Part shown: piece by piece, positions 31,774 to 39,962 of the stretch
How the letters are laid out: every line of letters begins with the position of its first letter
Numbering within the stretch: the first letter of the stretch is position 1
NCBI GenBank assembly: GCA_934590165.1
Contig: CAKTOO010000018.1
Location: forward strand, 1 to 54,319
Direction of reading: 5' to 3'
Origin: an uncultured Dysosmobacter sp.
GTDB taxonomy: Bacteria > Bacillota > Clostridia > Oscillospirales > Oscillospiraceae
Length of the DNA stretch: 54,319 nt
Position numbers and translations under genes: made by a program
Notes under the pieces: model-generated
Databases searched by the model: none
Seen by the model: the letters and a program-made list of their open reading frames with translations, nothing else
Told to the model about the DNA's origin: nothing

Positions 31774-31920
31774 GTGGAATCCATGAAAAAAACGATAATA
31801 TTTGAAAAGGATCTAATTGATAAAATTGAAAAAATGGCAAAAGAAACAGAACGGGATTTTTCTGGACAAGTACGCTGGATGCTAAAAGAATATATACGAA
31901 TCAAAGAAGATAGAAAATAA
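31774..31920 (+). CDS. Ribbon-helix-helix regulator, copy 2
   Basis: Identical to the gene at 25359, with the same TTGACA/TAAGAT promoter (31727-31755). Its promoter is entirely phage DNA, so it should work in both copies and could double the repressor dose. Confidence 0.75.
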   Translation: MESMKKTIIFEKDLIDKIEKMAKETERDFSGQVRWMLKEYIRIKEDRK

Positions 31921-31937
31921 AATAGAGGTGATAAGAA

Positions 31938-32165
31938 ATGATACTATATGAACAGATAACCAACGAATACGAAAATGAAAAATTTCCATACACCTATTCA
32001 ATATCCAAATTTGCAGATGAAATAATCTATCACTATGCAAAACAACTAGGCATCGAAGAAGATCAAGTAGTAGATATGCTGATCAGATATATGGGACTAA
32101 CAGAAAACATCAATAAATTCTTAGATGATATAAATCAAAAATTTAAAGCAGAAGCATGGATTTAA
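31938..32165 (+). CDS. 75-aa phage protein, copy 2
   Basis: Identical to the product at 25523; acidic, unrecognised, in a two-gene unit with the RHH regulator and followed by the same terminator. Confidence 0.7.
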   Translation: MILYEQITNEYENEKFPYTYSISKFADEIIYHYAKQLGIEEDQVVDMLIRYMGLTENINKFLDDINQKFKAEAWI

Positions 32166-32194
32166 ACTAGAGCCCAAAAGGCTCTAGTTTTTTA
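32166..32194. terminator. Bidirectional terminator, copy 2
   Basis: ACTAGAGCC/GGCTCTAGT stem, as at 25751. Confidence 0.88.
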
Positions 32195-33163
32195 CTCATT
32201 TTCGGAAGATCTATCACGTCGTCGCCGCGGCGAATACTGATCAAGCAACTGCTTATATTTAGGGGAGAGCTCACAAGACCGAGATCTAATACGATCCAGG
32301 AAGTCCTGACGCCCATGGATCTCCAAAGCAACAGCAATCGCATTACCGGCTTGAGAAAATACAAAGTTATCCAACTGCATGATGTTATACTCTTCGCCTG
32401 GCTTTACATAGAGCCGGATCCGGCCGATACCCTCAATCAGATCTTCCCAATACTGCTTCATCAACCAACGCCATCTATTAGAATCACCAGACTCATCGAC
32501 GAACCGAACATAGTTTACCAGGACACCACGGAACTTAACGCCGATTGGCTCCGGCTCCATGACAAAGGCAAGCGCGCGATCACCACGCAGCTGCATCTCG
32601 ACTCGGACCCAATGCTGGGAGTCGGGGAAGCCCCGCTCAAAAGCCTTATCATAAATACGGAACATGATCTCACTAGATTTCCGACCAAAATAGATCGACT
32701 TACCAGATTTCTTTTTACCATCTACAATTTCTTCTTGTACAGTTACTTTCCTAAATTTAGAGACATACTCCCGATCATGAGTATCAAGAAAGAGCTGCTC
32801 CATATCCAGGATACCGGAGTGATCATCAAAAGCGACATCCAAACGAGTCATATGAAACTGCTGCGGGTTATCCTGGAAGAGCTGAAAGAGACCATCAAAA
32901 TCACCGGTACCCTCAGACTCAAATACCCGGCAGCCTTGACCGGACATATTCAAACAGGTACCCATACCCTCATTTCCATCATAATAGATCGAGATATTAC
33001 GGTAATAGATACCTTTCCGATAGCCATTGTGACCATACTCCATCTCGTCCCAGGAGACATCCTCAAGACCCAGCAGCGAAAGCCAGGACTGCGGATCATC
33101 ATCCTTTGAGCTGACAGTAAGCCAGTCATACAAGATAACATTCTCTTGAATATCACTTTTCAT
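32192..33163 (-). CDS. Rep_trans-type replication initiator, copy 2
   Basis: 323 aa, identical to the protein at 25777, with intact RLDVAFDD and YDKAFER motifs. Two intact initiators and two origins allow replication from origin to origin across the array, releasing a unit-length circle without excision. Confidence 0.87.
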   Translation of the reverse strand: MKSDIQENVILYDWLTVSSKDDDPQSWLSLLGLEDVSWDEMEYGHNGYRKGIYYRNISIYYDGNEGMGTCLNMSGQGCRVFESEGTGDFDGLFQLFQDNPQQFHMTRLDVAFDDHSGILDMEQLFLDTHDREYVSKFRKVTVQEEIVDGKKKSGKSIYFGRKSSEIMFRIYDKAFERGFPDSQHWVRVEMQLRGDRALAFVMEPEPIGVKFRGVLVNYVRFVDESGDSNRWRWLMKQYWEDLIEGIGRIRLYVKPGEEYNIMQLDNFVFSQAGNAIAVALEIHGRQDFLDRIRSRSCELSPKYKQLLDQYSPRRRRDRSSENE

Positions 33164-33437
33164 AACTTTTCAACCACCTTTATGTAGGTAGTACCCCCCT
33201 GTTAGTGTAGGGGGGTTAAAGAAAGTCGCAACTTTCCCGAAAGGTGTTCCCTACGGGGACTGTTCCAAACATCGATCATCCGTCAAGGCAGAGAAAACTT
33301 TTCTACGAAAACTTTTCTCCGAGTGGCCTACGGCCAGCCTTGACCGATGATAGAAGTTTGGAAAAACGGGGGACAACCGAAATCGCCGCAGCCGATTTCG
33401 GCAAGGCCGACACTTTTTATATTGGGAGGATACCACT
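33164..33437. other. Putative origin/packaging region, copy 2
   Basis: Same set of hairpins as at 26749-27022 (poly-C/poly-G stem at 33193, long stem arms 33265-33289 and 33337-33361, CCGAAATCG stem at 33377). Confidence 0.7.
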
Positions 33438-33605
33438 ATGACAATCAGCTTTACTCTTAACGGAAAGCCCTACGAATCCCCAATCAAAGACCTGAGAGAA
33501 GATGACCTACTTTTCCTGATCAAAGCAGAATTAGAACTGGGACGTAGCGTACATATCACACCGGATGAAAACGACATAATCTGGAATACAAGACGCGATA
33601 AATAA
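33438..33605 (+). CDS. 55-aa phage protein, copy 2
   Basis: Identical to the product at 27023; unrecognised soluble protein between origin and Zot. Confidence 0.7.
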   Translation: MTISFTLNGKPYESPIKDLREDDLLFLIKAELELGRSVHITPDENDIIWNTRRDK

Positions 33606-33627
33606 AAGGCCTTCGGGCCTTTTATTT
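33600..33627. terminator. Terminator between 55-aa gene and Zot, copy 2
   Basis: AAAAGGCC/GGCCTTTT stem with TTCG loop, as at 27185. Confidence 0.88.
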
Positions 33628-34353
33628 TTTACGCCACCGACGCCGAGGATGATCCACCAGCGCAGCAGGCAGCTCATACCGCTCCCATTCTTTATGTTGG
33701 AGCTCCGGAGCAGCGAAGCTATCAAAGTACTTCGTCCAATGAGGGATGAAGGTGAGGGTCCGGGATCCGGCCCAAAAGAAAAGCAGAGAATCAAACTTCA
33801 GCTGATCTACGATCCGAGACTCGCTCTGAGTGTTACCATCGGCCTCGACGATATCAAGGACCTTCAGGATCCGCTTACCATAAGAGAAGACACGCAGCTT
33901 CTTCTGGAGCAGAAACATGTCATCCGCCAGATCACGGATCTTCTTATCGACATCAAAACTCTGAGAGGCACAAACGACTTTTACTTGACGGTGACGCTGG
34001 AGCTTAAACCAATCTCTGACCTCTACCGGAAACTTTTTGAAATTACGGTTATCCCAGATCATGCCGATTTCATCTATGATCAAGAGGGAGTGGGGCTCAA
34101 ACTCGTAGTAACCGACGTCCTCGACCGGGACATAATAGCAGCCTGGAATGGGATCTGTGCTGTATACCGTCCATCCATTCTTAAGATGCTGTAAAGCCAT
34201 CTTTGTCAGCAAGGTACTCTTACCTTGACCTTTCTTAGCAAAAATGAAAATGAGCTTATAAGGATTCAGATACTTCCTGGTGACCAGATGAAACACCAGA
34301 AAAAGACAAGGAACTATGATAAAGGCAAAAATAATAAAACAAGACTTCCACAT
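33622..34353 (-). CDS. Zot-like (pI) ATPase, copy 2
   Basis: 243 aa, identical to copy 1, with intact Walker A (KKGQGKST) and Walker B (LLIIDE) and N-terminal membrane helix. Confidence 0.9.
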   Translation of the reverse strand: MWKSCFIIFAFIIVPCLFLVFHLVTRKYLNPYKLIFIFAKKGQGKSTLLTKMALQHLKNGWTVYSTDPIPGCYYVPVEDVGYYEFEPHSLLIIDEIGMIWDNRNFKKFPVEVRDWFKLQRHRQVKVVCASQSFDVDKKIRDLADDMFLLQKKLRVFSYGKRILKVLDIVEADGNTQSESRIVDQLKFDSLLFFWAGSRTLTFIPHWTKYFDSFAAPELQHKEWERYELPAALVDHPRRRWRKK

Positions 34354-34357
34354 AGAT

Positions 34358-34516
34358 CTACCTCATGAAGATCCGCATAAAGAACTTAATAATAGCGAAA
34401 GCAAGACACCAGTAAAGGACCACAAAGGGAATCAATACCAGGACATTATCTTGCTTATCGAACAGGAAAAACACCAGATCCAGAAGACCCAGCATGAAGT
34501 CAGTAGCAGTAGACAT
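34358..34516 (-). CDS. 52-aa membrane protein upstream of Zot, copy 2
   Basis: Identical to the product at 27943; one helix, RBS TTGGAGG. Confidence 0.7.
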   Translation of the reverse strand: MSTATDFMLGLLDLVFFLFDKQDNVLVLIPFVVLYWCLAFAIIKFFMRIFMR

Positions 34517-34529
34517 AGAACCTCCAAAC

Positions 34530-34574
34530 AAAAAGGGCCCCGGCCGGCTGAAGCCGGCGGCCGGGGCCCTTTTT
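34530..34574 (-). terminator. Coat-gene terminator, copy 2
   Basis: GGGCCCCGGCC/GGCCGGGGCCC stem with A and T runs, as at 28115. Confidence 0.9.
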
Positions 34575-34575
34575 C

Positions 34576-34743
34576 TCATCCTCGGGACAGCAAGCGACCA
34601 ACGATACCGATCACGCCACCGATGAAAAGGAAACCGACGGTCAACAGCAGCAGCGGCTGAGCCACAATAACCTCACAGACATCAGCAACGAATCCCAGGA
34701 CGCTAGTAGCAACAGTACCCAACTGAGAAAGCAGCGCACCCAT
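34576..34743 (-). CDS. Major coat protein candidate A, copy 2
   Basis: 55 aa, identical to the product at 28161. Confidence 0.75.
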   Translation of the reverse strand: MGALLSQLGTVATSVLGFVADVCEVIVAQPLLLLTVGFLFIGGVIGIVGRLLSRG

Positions 34744-34787
34744 AGCAGTGGTCTCCGTATAGCAAAACCTCCTTTCAAAAAATCAGA

Positions 34788-34955
34788 TCAACCACGAGAC
34801 AACAGGCGACCAACAATGCCGATCACGCCGCCGATGAAGAGGAAGCCGACAGTCAGAAGCAACAGCGGCTGATTCGTGATCGTAGAGCAGACATTACCGA
34901 CATAGGTAAGCACGGAAGTGGCAACCTCTCCAAGGGAAGTCAAAAGAGCAGACAT
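34788..34955 (-). CDS. Major coat protein candidate B, copy 2
   Basis: 55 aa, identical to the product at 28373, again with the stronger AAAGGAGG ribosome binding site. Confidence 0.78.
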   Translation of the reverse strand: MSALLTSLGEVATSVLTYVGNVCSTITNQPLLLLTVGFLFIGGVIGIVGRLLSRG

Positions 34956-34970
34956 AAAAATCCTCCTTTC

Positions 34971-35120
34971 TTAAAGATGCCGAAAAATATTGGTAACCTT
35001 ACGCAGCAGCCATAGAGCCAGGACGCCAGTAAGGAGCATCGTACCGGTATAAAGGTTGAAGATCTCCGTCATAAGATCGAAAATCTTATCAGCCATCAAA
35101 GATAGATCAGAAAGCATCAT
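34971..35120 (-). CDS. 49-aa membrane protein, copy 2
   Basis: Identical to the product at 28556; minor-coat candidate with coupled start. Confidence 0.7.
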   Translation of the reverse strand: MMLSDLSLMADKIFDLMTEIFNLYTGTMLLTGVLALWLLRKVTNIFRHL

Positions 35121-35269
35121 TTACCTCCGATCCAGGAGAGAACAGACCAAAGAATGGAAAAAACACTGGTAAGCAACCAAAGGAGCACAGGCACACAGAG
35201 AACATAGATCAACGGCTCAAAGCCGACCGGGACAGGCCCCAGCAGATTCACGACCGCTTCATAAAGCAT
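35117..35269 (-). CDS. 50-aa membrane protein, copy 2
   Basis: Identical to the product at 28702; overlaps both neighbouring genes. Confidence 0.68.
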   Translation of the reverse strand: MLYEAVVNLLGPVPVGFEPLIYVLCVPVLLWLLTSVFSILWSVLSWIGGK

Positions 35270-35895
35270 ACGATCACCACCCCCAGCATGAAAACGAGTA
35301 TGTAAGGGACAAAATCATCAACCGTCTGACGAGGCTCCATAGAGGTCATGATCTCCATATTGGAGTCCGTCGGCGTCAGATACAGGTAAGTATAAGTTGA
35401 ACTTGAAGAAGAGACGCGATATCGAGGATAAGAAAAACCCGACGCTGAGACAGAGTTGTTATATACTCCAGCCAGGTACCCGGAAACAGAAGAAGAGTCA
35501 ATATTAAACAAGTATCCATTACTGTCGACGCCAAAAGTATCCTCCTTAGCAGAAAGAGGAAAGTATAAAGTGACTGTTCCCAAATTTGAATCATAACCAG
35601 TTACCCATGAACTGCCATAGAAAAGAGGATCATCCGGAGGAATATCACCGATCACCAGCGCCGGAACATCACCAGAAAAGGCAGCAACATCATATTCCGC
35701 ATCAGCATCAACAACAGTGACCAGAATCGGTTCATCTGTCTCGCTGGTACTAAGCAGCTGCTCATCTATGACATCCTCAAACTCATAATACTCAATGGAA
35801 GATTCCCCGGAAAAACTGCTTTCCAAAGCGAATGAGGGATATAAACAAATTAAGGATATTACGCAGCACATACAGAAAACTCGTAAGCATTTCAT
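35248..35895 (-). CDS. Exported membrane-anchored phage surface protein, copy 2
   Basis: 215 aa, identical to the product at 28833: signal peptide, Ser-rich exterior, C-terminal anchor. Confidence 0.75.
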   Translation of the reverse strand: MKCLRVFCMCCVISLICLYPSFALESSFSGESSIEYYEFEDVIDEQLLSTSETDEPILVTVVDADAEYDVAAFSGDVPALVIGDIPPDDPLFYGSSWVTGYDSNLGTVTLYFPLSAKEDTFGVDSNGYLFNIDSSSVSGYLAGVYNNSVSASGFSYPRYRVSSSSSTYTYLYLTPTDSNMEIMTSMEPRQTVDDFVPYILVFMLGVVIVCFMKRS

Positions 35896-35905
35896 AACAC
35901 ACACC

Positions 35906-36058
35906 TTATGGTTTGAAAAGTAAGACACGGACCATGAGACAGAGGAAGAAAGAAGCAATCATGATCCAAAGAAGAGAGACACCAAGGATCTCCATGGAAC
36001 CAAGCCACTGAACACAAGTCTGAAAGAGAGCAATAAACCAAGTGATCCAATCAGACAT
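35906..36058 (-). CDS. 50-aa membrane protein (MSDWITW), copy 2
   Basis: Identical to the product at 29491. Confidence 0.68.
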   Translation of the reverse strand: MSDWITWFIALFQTCVQWLGSMEILGVSLLWIMIASFFLCLMVRVLLFKP

Positions 36059-36062
36059 ACAA

Positions 36063-36281
36063 TTACCTCCCGATCAACTGAAAGACGATCGTGATCGTCA
36101 ACCCGGCCGTGATAAAGACCAGCAGCACAGACGGCATATAACCCCAGCTGACAGTAAGAAAAGCAAAACACTGGCCAATCAAACCAAAAACTGAAAGGAT
36201 ACCAGAAACAGTAGAAGTGACAAATTGGACAAAGATACCGATAGCATCACCAATTGAAGAGAGCCAACTAAGCACCATCAT
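36063..36281 (-). CDS. Two-helix membrane protein, copy 2
   Basis: 72 aa, identical to the product at 29648; pVI-like position after the pIII-like gene. Confidence 0.65.
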   Translation of the reverse strand: MMVLSWLSSIGDAIGIFVQFVTSTVSGILSVFGLIGQCFAFLTVSWGYMPSVLLVFITAGLTITIVFQLIGR

Positions 36282-37380
36282 CACCGCCCTTATTCTTACC
36301 AGAACCAGATGTACCAGCGAATTTAGAGATACGACCAACAAGGAGCAACGCAATTGCCAAAGTGAGAGGAAAAACAAAAATGATTTTATAATCTCCCATA
36401 GCATTCCAGAGATCATTAAAAATACCAGTAATCAAAGCAAAGGCGGAAACAAGACCATCTGGAAAAGAAAAGCTATCCATATCCAGAGCATTGAAATTCT
36501 CTGTCATAGAGCCAGTCCACTGAGACTCTACAGATTCATGCTCATTAATATTATCTTGAGCTTGATCATTAAAACCGTCCAAAACAGATAGATCATTTAA
36601 AACTGTAAAAACAAAATTAGACTGATTTAAAATATGAGGTTCTAACTTTAGCTGAAGATCGGCAGACCAATCACCAGATAAAGTAGAAGGATTACTTAAA
36701 ACAAAAGAAACAGTAGATAAAGATTCACCAATGCCGTTATAAATGAATTCATTAAAATCAAAAACACCATTACGGCCATATAAAGTTAAAACATTACGAC
36801 CATCACAAAGAACATTAAGAGTACCAAACCAACCAAAATTAACAAAAGACCAATCAGCAGAATGAAGCCAATTTTCCAATTTAAGAACACCAGACATAGA
36901 AAATGCTTGTACACCATCAGGTAAAGTAAAAGTAAAAGAAATACTACCACCTGATCCAAAAGGAAACTGCCAAGAATCCCAAGTAGTAGAACTATTACTA
37001 GAAGGAGCAGAAACAATATTACTAGAAGAAAAAAGAGTAGGAGAAGTAGAATAAGCCCAAGAACCAAATTCAATAGATTCGTAAACAGAAGAATTTAAAC
37101 CAGCTTCAGGAATAGAAATAACACCCTTCCAAGTACCAACCAAAAAACCCGATACATCAGAAAGCAACGTAATAAAATCAGAATAAGGAAAAGAAGTAGT
37201 ACTACTAGAAGTATCAGCGTCAGAAACCACAGCAACTCCATCATCCAGACTAAAAGTACGCGCTGCCATAACAGGCTCATACTCATACACGCTGCCATTG
37301 GTAAACGACTCCGCATTCCAGGCAAATACAGAGGAGGTACAGAAGAAGAGAGCAGCGACAAGGAATACTACTCTTTTCAT
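36268..37380 (-). CDS. pIII-like adsorption protein, copy 2
   Basis: 370 aa, identical to copy 1 including the T-ending-codon central part. A variable receptor-binding gene that is identical in both copies points to a recent duplication. Confidence 0.78.
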   Translation of the reverse strand: MKRVVFLVAALFFCTSSVFAWNAESFTNGSVYEYEPVMAARTFSLDDGVAVVSDADTSSSTTSFPYSDFITLLSDVSGFLVGTWKGVISIPEAGLNSSVYESIEFGSWAYSTSPTLFSSSNIVSAPSSNSSTTWDSWQFPFGSGGSISFTFTLPDGVQAFSMSGVLKLENWLHSADWSFVNFGWFGTLNVLCDGRNVLTLYGRNGVFDFNEFIYNGIGESLSTVSFVLSNPSTLSGDWSADLQLKLEPHILNQSNFVFTVLNDLSVLDGFNDQAQDNINEHESVESQWTGSMTENFNALDMDSFSFPDGLVSAFALITGIFNDLWNAMGDYKIIFVFPLTLAIALLLVGRISKFAGTSGSGKNKGGDDGA

Positions 37381-37399
37381 ACTGTACCTCCTTCCGTAA

Positions 37400-37473
37400 T
37401 GGGTGCGGGAGCTGGATTCGAACCAGCGGCGCCAGTATACGAACCTGGAATGTTACCACTACACCATCCCGCC
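37400..37473 (-). tRNA. tRNA-like gene, copy 2
   Basis: Identical to 30985-31058, with the same two stem mismatches, so these are not sequencing noise in one copy. Confidence 0.65.
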
Positions 37474-37512
37474 ATATTGACCCCAGTTAGATCTAACAGG
37501 GGTCAAATAGAT

Positions 37513-37761
37513 CTACTTACGAAACCGGATGCCATGGAGCCGGAAAAGATCCTCATACTGACAATTCAAACCAACTTCACGACCGTACCGGACTTCAAGG
37601 GCCTTATACCGTTTCTGCTCAGCTTCCAGCTGCAGCTGCAGATCCTGGATCTGGAGCTGGAGAGCTGCGACCTCCTCTGACGGCATCATCTTGAGCTTGA
37701 TCACAGGATTACGAAGGAAACGAATCAGCTCGACCGACAGAGCAGAGAGGCCATTGATCAT
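37513..37761 (-). CDS. 82-aa coiled-coil phage protein, copy 2
   Basis: Identical to the product at 31098; start overlaps the stop of the ssDNA-binding candidate. Confidence 0.75.
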   Translation of the reverse strand: MINGLSALSVELIRFLRNPVIKLKMMPSEEVAALQLQIQDLQLQLEAEQKRYKALEVRYGREVGLNCQYEDLFRLHGIRFRK

Positions 37762-38009
37762 TTTGAGCGCACAGTCTCAATCCGGCACACTTTACCTTTA
37801 GGAGTAAAATCCAGATTAACCGGCATACCAACAGCCGGAGACCAGGCACAGGTAGTAGCGAACTCATCCGAGATGAAGATCTTCGAAGTCTCCTCACCGT
37901 CGACACCGTGAGAAGGGAAGGCGATAAAACAGGAGAAACCATTGATCATCTTGCCGGAGAGATTATCTTTCATATCGACCCGCCGGACACCCAAGAGCAT
38001 TGCTTGCAT
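37758..38009 (-). CDS. Candidate ssDNA-binding protein, copy 2
   Basis: Identical to the product at 31343. Its upstream region differs from that of copy 1 beyond the att core because it joins host DNA. Confidence 0.65.
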   Translation of the reverse strand: MQAMLLGVRRVDMKDNLSGKMINGFSCFIAFPSHGVDGEETSKIFISDEFATTCAWSPAVGMPVNLDFTPKGKVCRIETVRSK

Positions 38010-38031
38010 AATTCATACCTCCAATTTTAAA

Positions 38032-38059
38032 ATAAAACCCAAGAAATGTTTTGTTTATA
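38032..38059. other. attR at the right prophage boundary
   Basis: Left arm ATAAAACCCAA (phage), spacer GAAATG (38043-38048), right arm TTTTGTTTATA (host). With attL this predicts an empty host site with left arm ATTGAACAAAA, spacer GAAATG and right arm TTTTGTTTATA. Confidence 0.8.
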
Positions 38060-38210
38060 AATGCGCACCTAAGCGCGCACAGTGACCATTACCATTACAT
38101 AAACAATAACAATACCATTTACAAAACATTTACACTTACACGCGTTCATGTTGCACGCGAACGTGCAACAAATCTCCCTTGGGAAGGTATTGGAGAAGGG
38201 GGAATTTTGA
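38060..38210. other. AT-rich region with hairpin before the DUF6291 gene
   Basis: Contains GCGCACCTAAGCGCGCAC, A/T/C-rich short repeats (AACAATAACAAT, CATTTACA) and a perfect stem TGTTGCACG/CGTGCAACA (38149-38170, loop CGAA). Looks like a regulatory or replication-type leader; no gene. Confidence 0.5.
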
Positions 38211-38531
38211 TTGAATAAGAAAAAGAGCTTTGTCCTGTACTTTGACATGCTTCCTATCATCGACATGCTGCCTCCGGAGCAGCGGGGGTGGCTGTTTTCC
38301 GCACTTTTTGCATATGCCATCCAAGCGGCGGAGCAGCCGGAGCGGCCCTGCGAAGAAGTGCTTGCCAAATTTTCTGAGTTGGAGGAACGCACAAAACTGA
38401 TTTTTCAATTCATTTGCGGGACCATCGCCCGTGATACGGAAAAGTGGAGACAGCGGCGAGAGGCCAGGATACGGCGCCGGGAAGAGAAAAAACGGCAGGA
38501 AACTGACGGCAGTGCCTGGAATTACGTTTGA
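38211..38531 (+). CDS. DUF6291-like protein beside attR
   Basis: 106 aa, TTG start after GGAGAAGGGGG. The N-terminus KKSFVLYFDMLPIIDMLPPEQRGWLFSALFAYAIQ matches what I know of the DUF6291 family, small proteins found mostly on plasmids, phages and conjugative elements near replication genes. A basic, highly charged C-terminus (RRREARIRRREEKKRQ) follows. Its GC content is host-like, and it is not in the duplicated unit, so it is not part of the inovirus, but the site may be an accessory hot spot. Confidence 0.7.
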   Translation: MNKKKSFVLYFDMLPIIDMLPPEQRGWLFSALFAYAIQAAEQPERPCEEVLAKFSELEERTKLIFQFICGTIARDTEKWRQRREARIRRREEKKRQETDGSAWNYV

Positions 38532-38603
38532 ATCAGGATTCTACCGCTGGTCGGTTGCCTTTTTCCGGAAAGCGGGTATTATGTTGAAAGCGAGGTGAAC
38601 GAC

Positions 38604-39383
38604 ATGAACAAGGAGCGGCGGCGGGGTTGGTCCCGGCTCATCGGCGTGCTGGTGCTGCTGGCGGTGACGGGGTTGGTGGTTTTATACGCCGTGTCGTTTC
38701 GTTCCGTCCGGGAGGACGGCGGAAACATCCTGAAGCTGAAGGAGACTGTGGAGGGAGTGAACTATCTCTACATGGAGGAGCCTGGGCGCAAGGACCATCT
38801 GCTGAAGCTCCGCTGCGGCGACGGCGTGGATTTTGACACCATCCAGCTGACCAATGAATGGGGGGAGGAGAACAGCTTCCGGATGTCCTTCCGGTGGAAC
38901 CGCTGGACCCGGCGGGGCGTGGTGACGGAGTGTGAGCCGGACGGAGTTTACCTGGGCGGCCTGATGGATGTGACCTTCGAGGCGGACTGCGTGCCGCTGT
39001 TCGGGTATCCCGAGGTGTTTTTCACCACGGAGAACTACTACCCCGACCCATACAGCGAGCCCCGGGGCAAAGGCTTCCTCTGCGACGCCCGCTTCTGGGT
39101 CACGGAGGCTCCTGTGAACAAGGGGATGCTGGACGAGGTGCAGGGCGGCGGCTCGCCCTATCCCGACGAGATCAAAGAAACCATTCTCCTGGTGGAGGAT
39201 TGCCGGAACGCCGCCATCTGTGACTGGGACGGCGACGGGCAGAACGAGGTGGTGGCCCGCACCCGCTGGCATGAGAAGCCCTACACCGTCTATGACATGG
39301 TGGATGGAGAGCCGGTGTCCCTCTGGCCGGATACGGTGCCCCAGGAGGTCCGGGACAAGCTGGTGTGCATCTGGGAGCAGTGA
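38604..39383 (+). CDS. Membrane-anchored hypothetical protein
   Basis: 259 aa. N-terminal anchor (LIGVLVLLAVTGLVVLYAV) after a basic start, then an extracytoplasmic domain with a calcium-binding FG-GAP-type loop DWDGDGQNEVVAR near the C-terminus. ATG 38604 is chosen because GAGGTG lies at proper distance. Similar in style to the lipoprotein-like protein at 2393. Function unknown. Confidence 0.7.
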   Translation: MNKERRRGWSRLIGVLVLLAVTGLVVLYAVSFRSVREDGGNILKLKETVEGVNYLYMEEPGRKDHLLKLRCGDGVDFDTIQLTNEWGEENSFRMSFRWNRWTRRGVVTECEPDGVYLGGLMDVTFEADCVPLFGYPEVFFTTENYYPDPYSEPRGKGFLCDARFWVTEAPVNKGMLDEVQGGGSPYPDEIKETILLVEDCRNAAICDWDGDGQNEVVARTRWHEKPYTVYDMVDGEPVSLWPDTVPQEVRDKLVCIWEQ

Positions 39384-39431
39384 TATCATGAATCAGGTAC
39401 AGCAACGCTGTCAGAAAAGTAAATAAATGAA

Positions 39432-39460
39432 GCCCCTCCCGCGTGTTCCGCGGGAGGGGC
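39432..39460. terminator. Terminator for rnpB (and the converging gene)
   Basis: 12-bp stem GCCCCTCCCGCG/CGCGGGAGGGGC, loop TGTTC. Confidence 0.85.
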
Positions 39461-39470
39461 CATATCATAT

Positions 39471-39825
39471 GCGAGCAAAACTGTAAGCCGGGTTCTGTAT
39501 TGGACGGTCATCTATCTCGACGCACTGTCGCCAGTACGCTCAAGCCACCTCCTGGAAGCGGCCGGGCAGGCCTGTTGCTTCCGCGCCACGGTGTTGCTCC
39601 GGATAGAGTTTACAGCGTCACGATGTTCCCATGTGACGGGTGAGCTCTTACCTCGCCTTTCCACCCTTACTGGCAGCGCAAAGCGCTGCCAGCGGTATAT
39701 CTCTGTTGCACTTTTCCTCAGATCGCTCTGGGCGGGCGTTACCCGTTATCCTTGCCCTGTGGAGCCCGGACTTTCCTCATGACCGGCCTTTCGGTCTGGC
39801 CACGCGACCGTCTGTTTTCCTCGCG
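39471..39825 (-). ncRNA. rnpB: RNase P RNA
   Basis: About 355 nt on the minus strand. Hallmarks: near the 5' end GAGGAAAGTCCGGGCTCCAC followed by ACAGGGCAAGGATAACGGGTAACGCC split over the P4 region, ATAGATGACCGTC and the 3' AGAACCCGGCTTACAG. P1 can form from GCGAG/CTCGC at the two ends. It is the catalytic RNA that matures tRNA 5' ends. Ends are approximate. Confidence 0.95.
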
Positions 39826-39831
39826 GTCTTT

Positions 39832-39860
39832 ATTGTACAGGAAGGCGGGTGGATTGTCAA
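39832..39860 (-). promoter_or_regulatory. Consensus promoter of rnpB
   Basis: Minus strand TTGACA, 17-base spacer, TACAAT; RNA start near 39825. Confidence 0.85.
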
Positions 39861-39881
39861 TTGCGAAACGGCAATCCGCCG

Positions 39882-39910
39882 TTGTAATTTTGCCCCGCCT
39901 GCGGTATAAT
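39882..39910 (+). promoter_or_regulatory. Sigma-A promoter of murD
   Basis: TTGTAA, 17-base spacer, TATAAT; back to back with the rnpB promoter. Confidence 0.75.
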
Positions 39911-39962
39911 TCCCCTGTATGACAACACCGCCCCACGGCGGTGGAGAGAAGGAGCGTTCTCC

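Larger units (their letters stand above)
25213..38042. repeat. Perfect-looking tandem duplication of 6,415 bp
   Basis: Each feature recurs at an offset of exactly 6,415 bp, with all proteins on both strands identical. The duplicated unit is the whole prophage, joined at an attP-like junction (31617-31644). Confidence 0.95.
31628..38042 (-). mobile_element. Inovirus-like prophage, copy 2 (6,415 bp)
   Basis: Second, head-to-tail copy. All open frames, the tRNA-like gene, origin hairpins and terminators recur unchanged. Its right end abuts host DNA at attR, so the region upstream of its virion operon is host-derived, unlike in copy 1. Confidence 0.9.

Noticed and set aside
25213..38042. Composite transposon or IS-mediated duplication
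   Set aside because: No transposase, no terminal inverted repeats typical of IS elements and no target duplication other than the att core.
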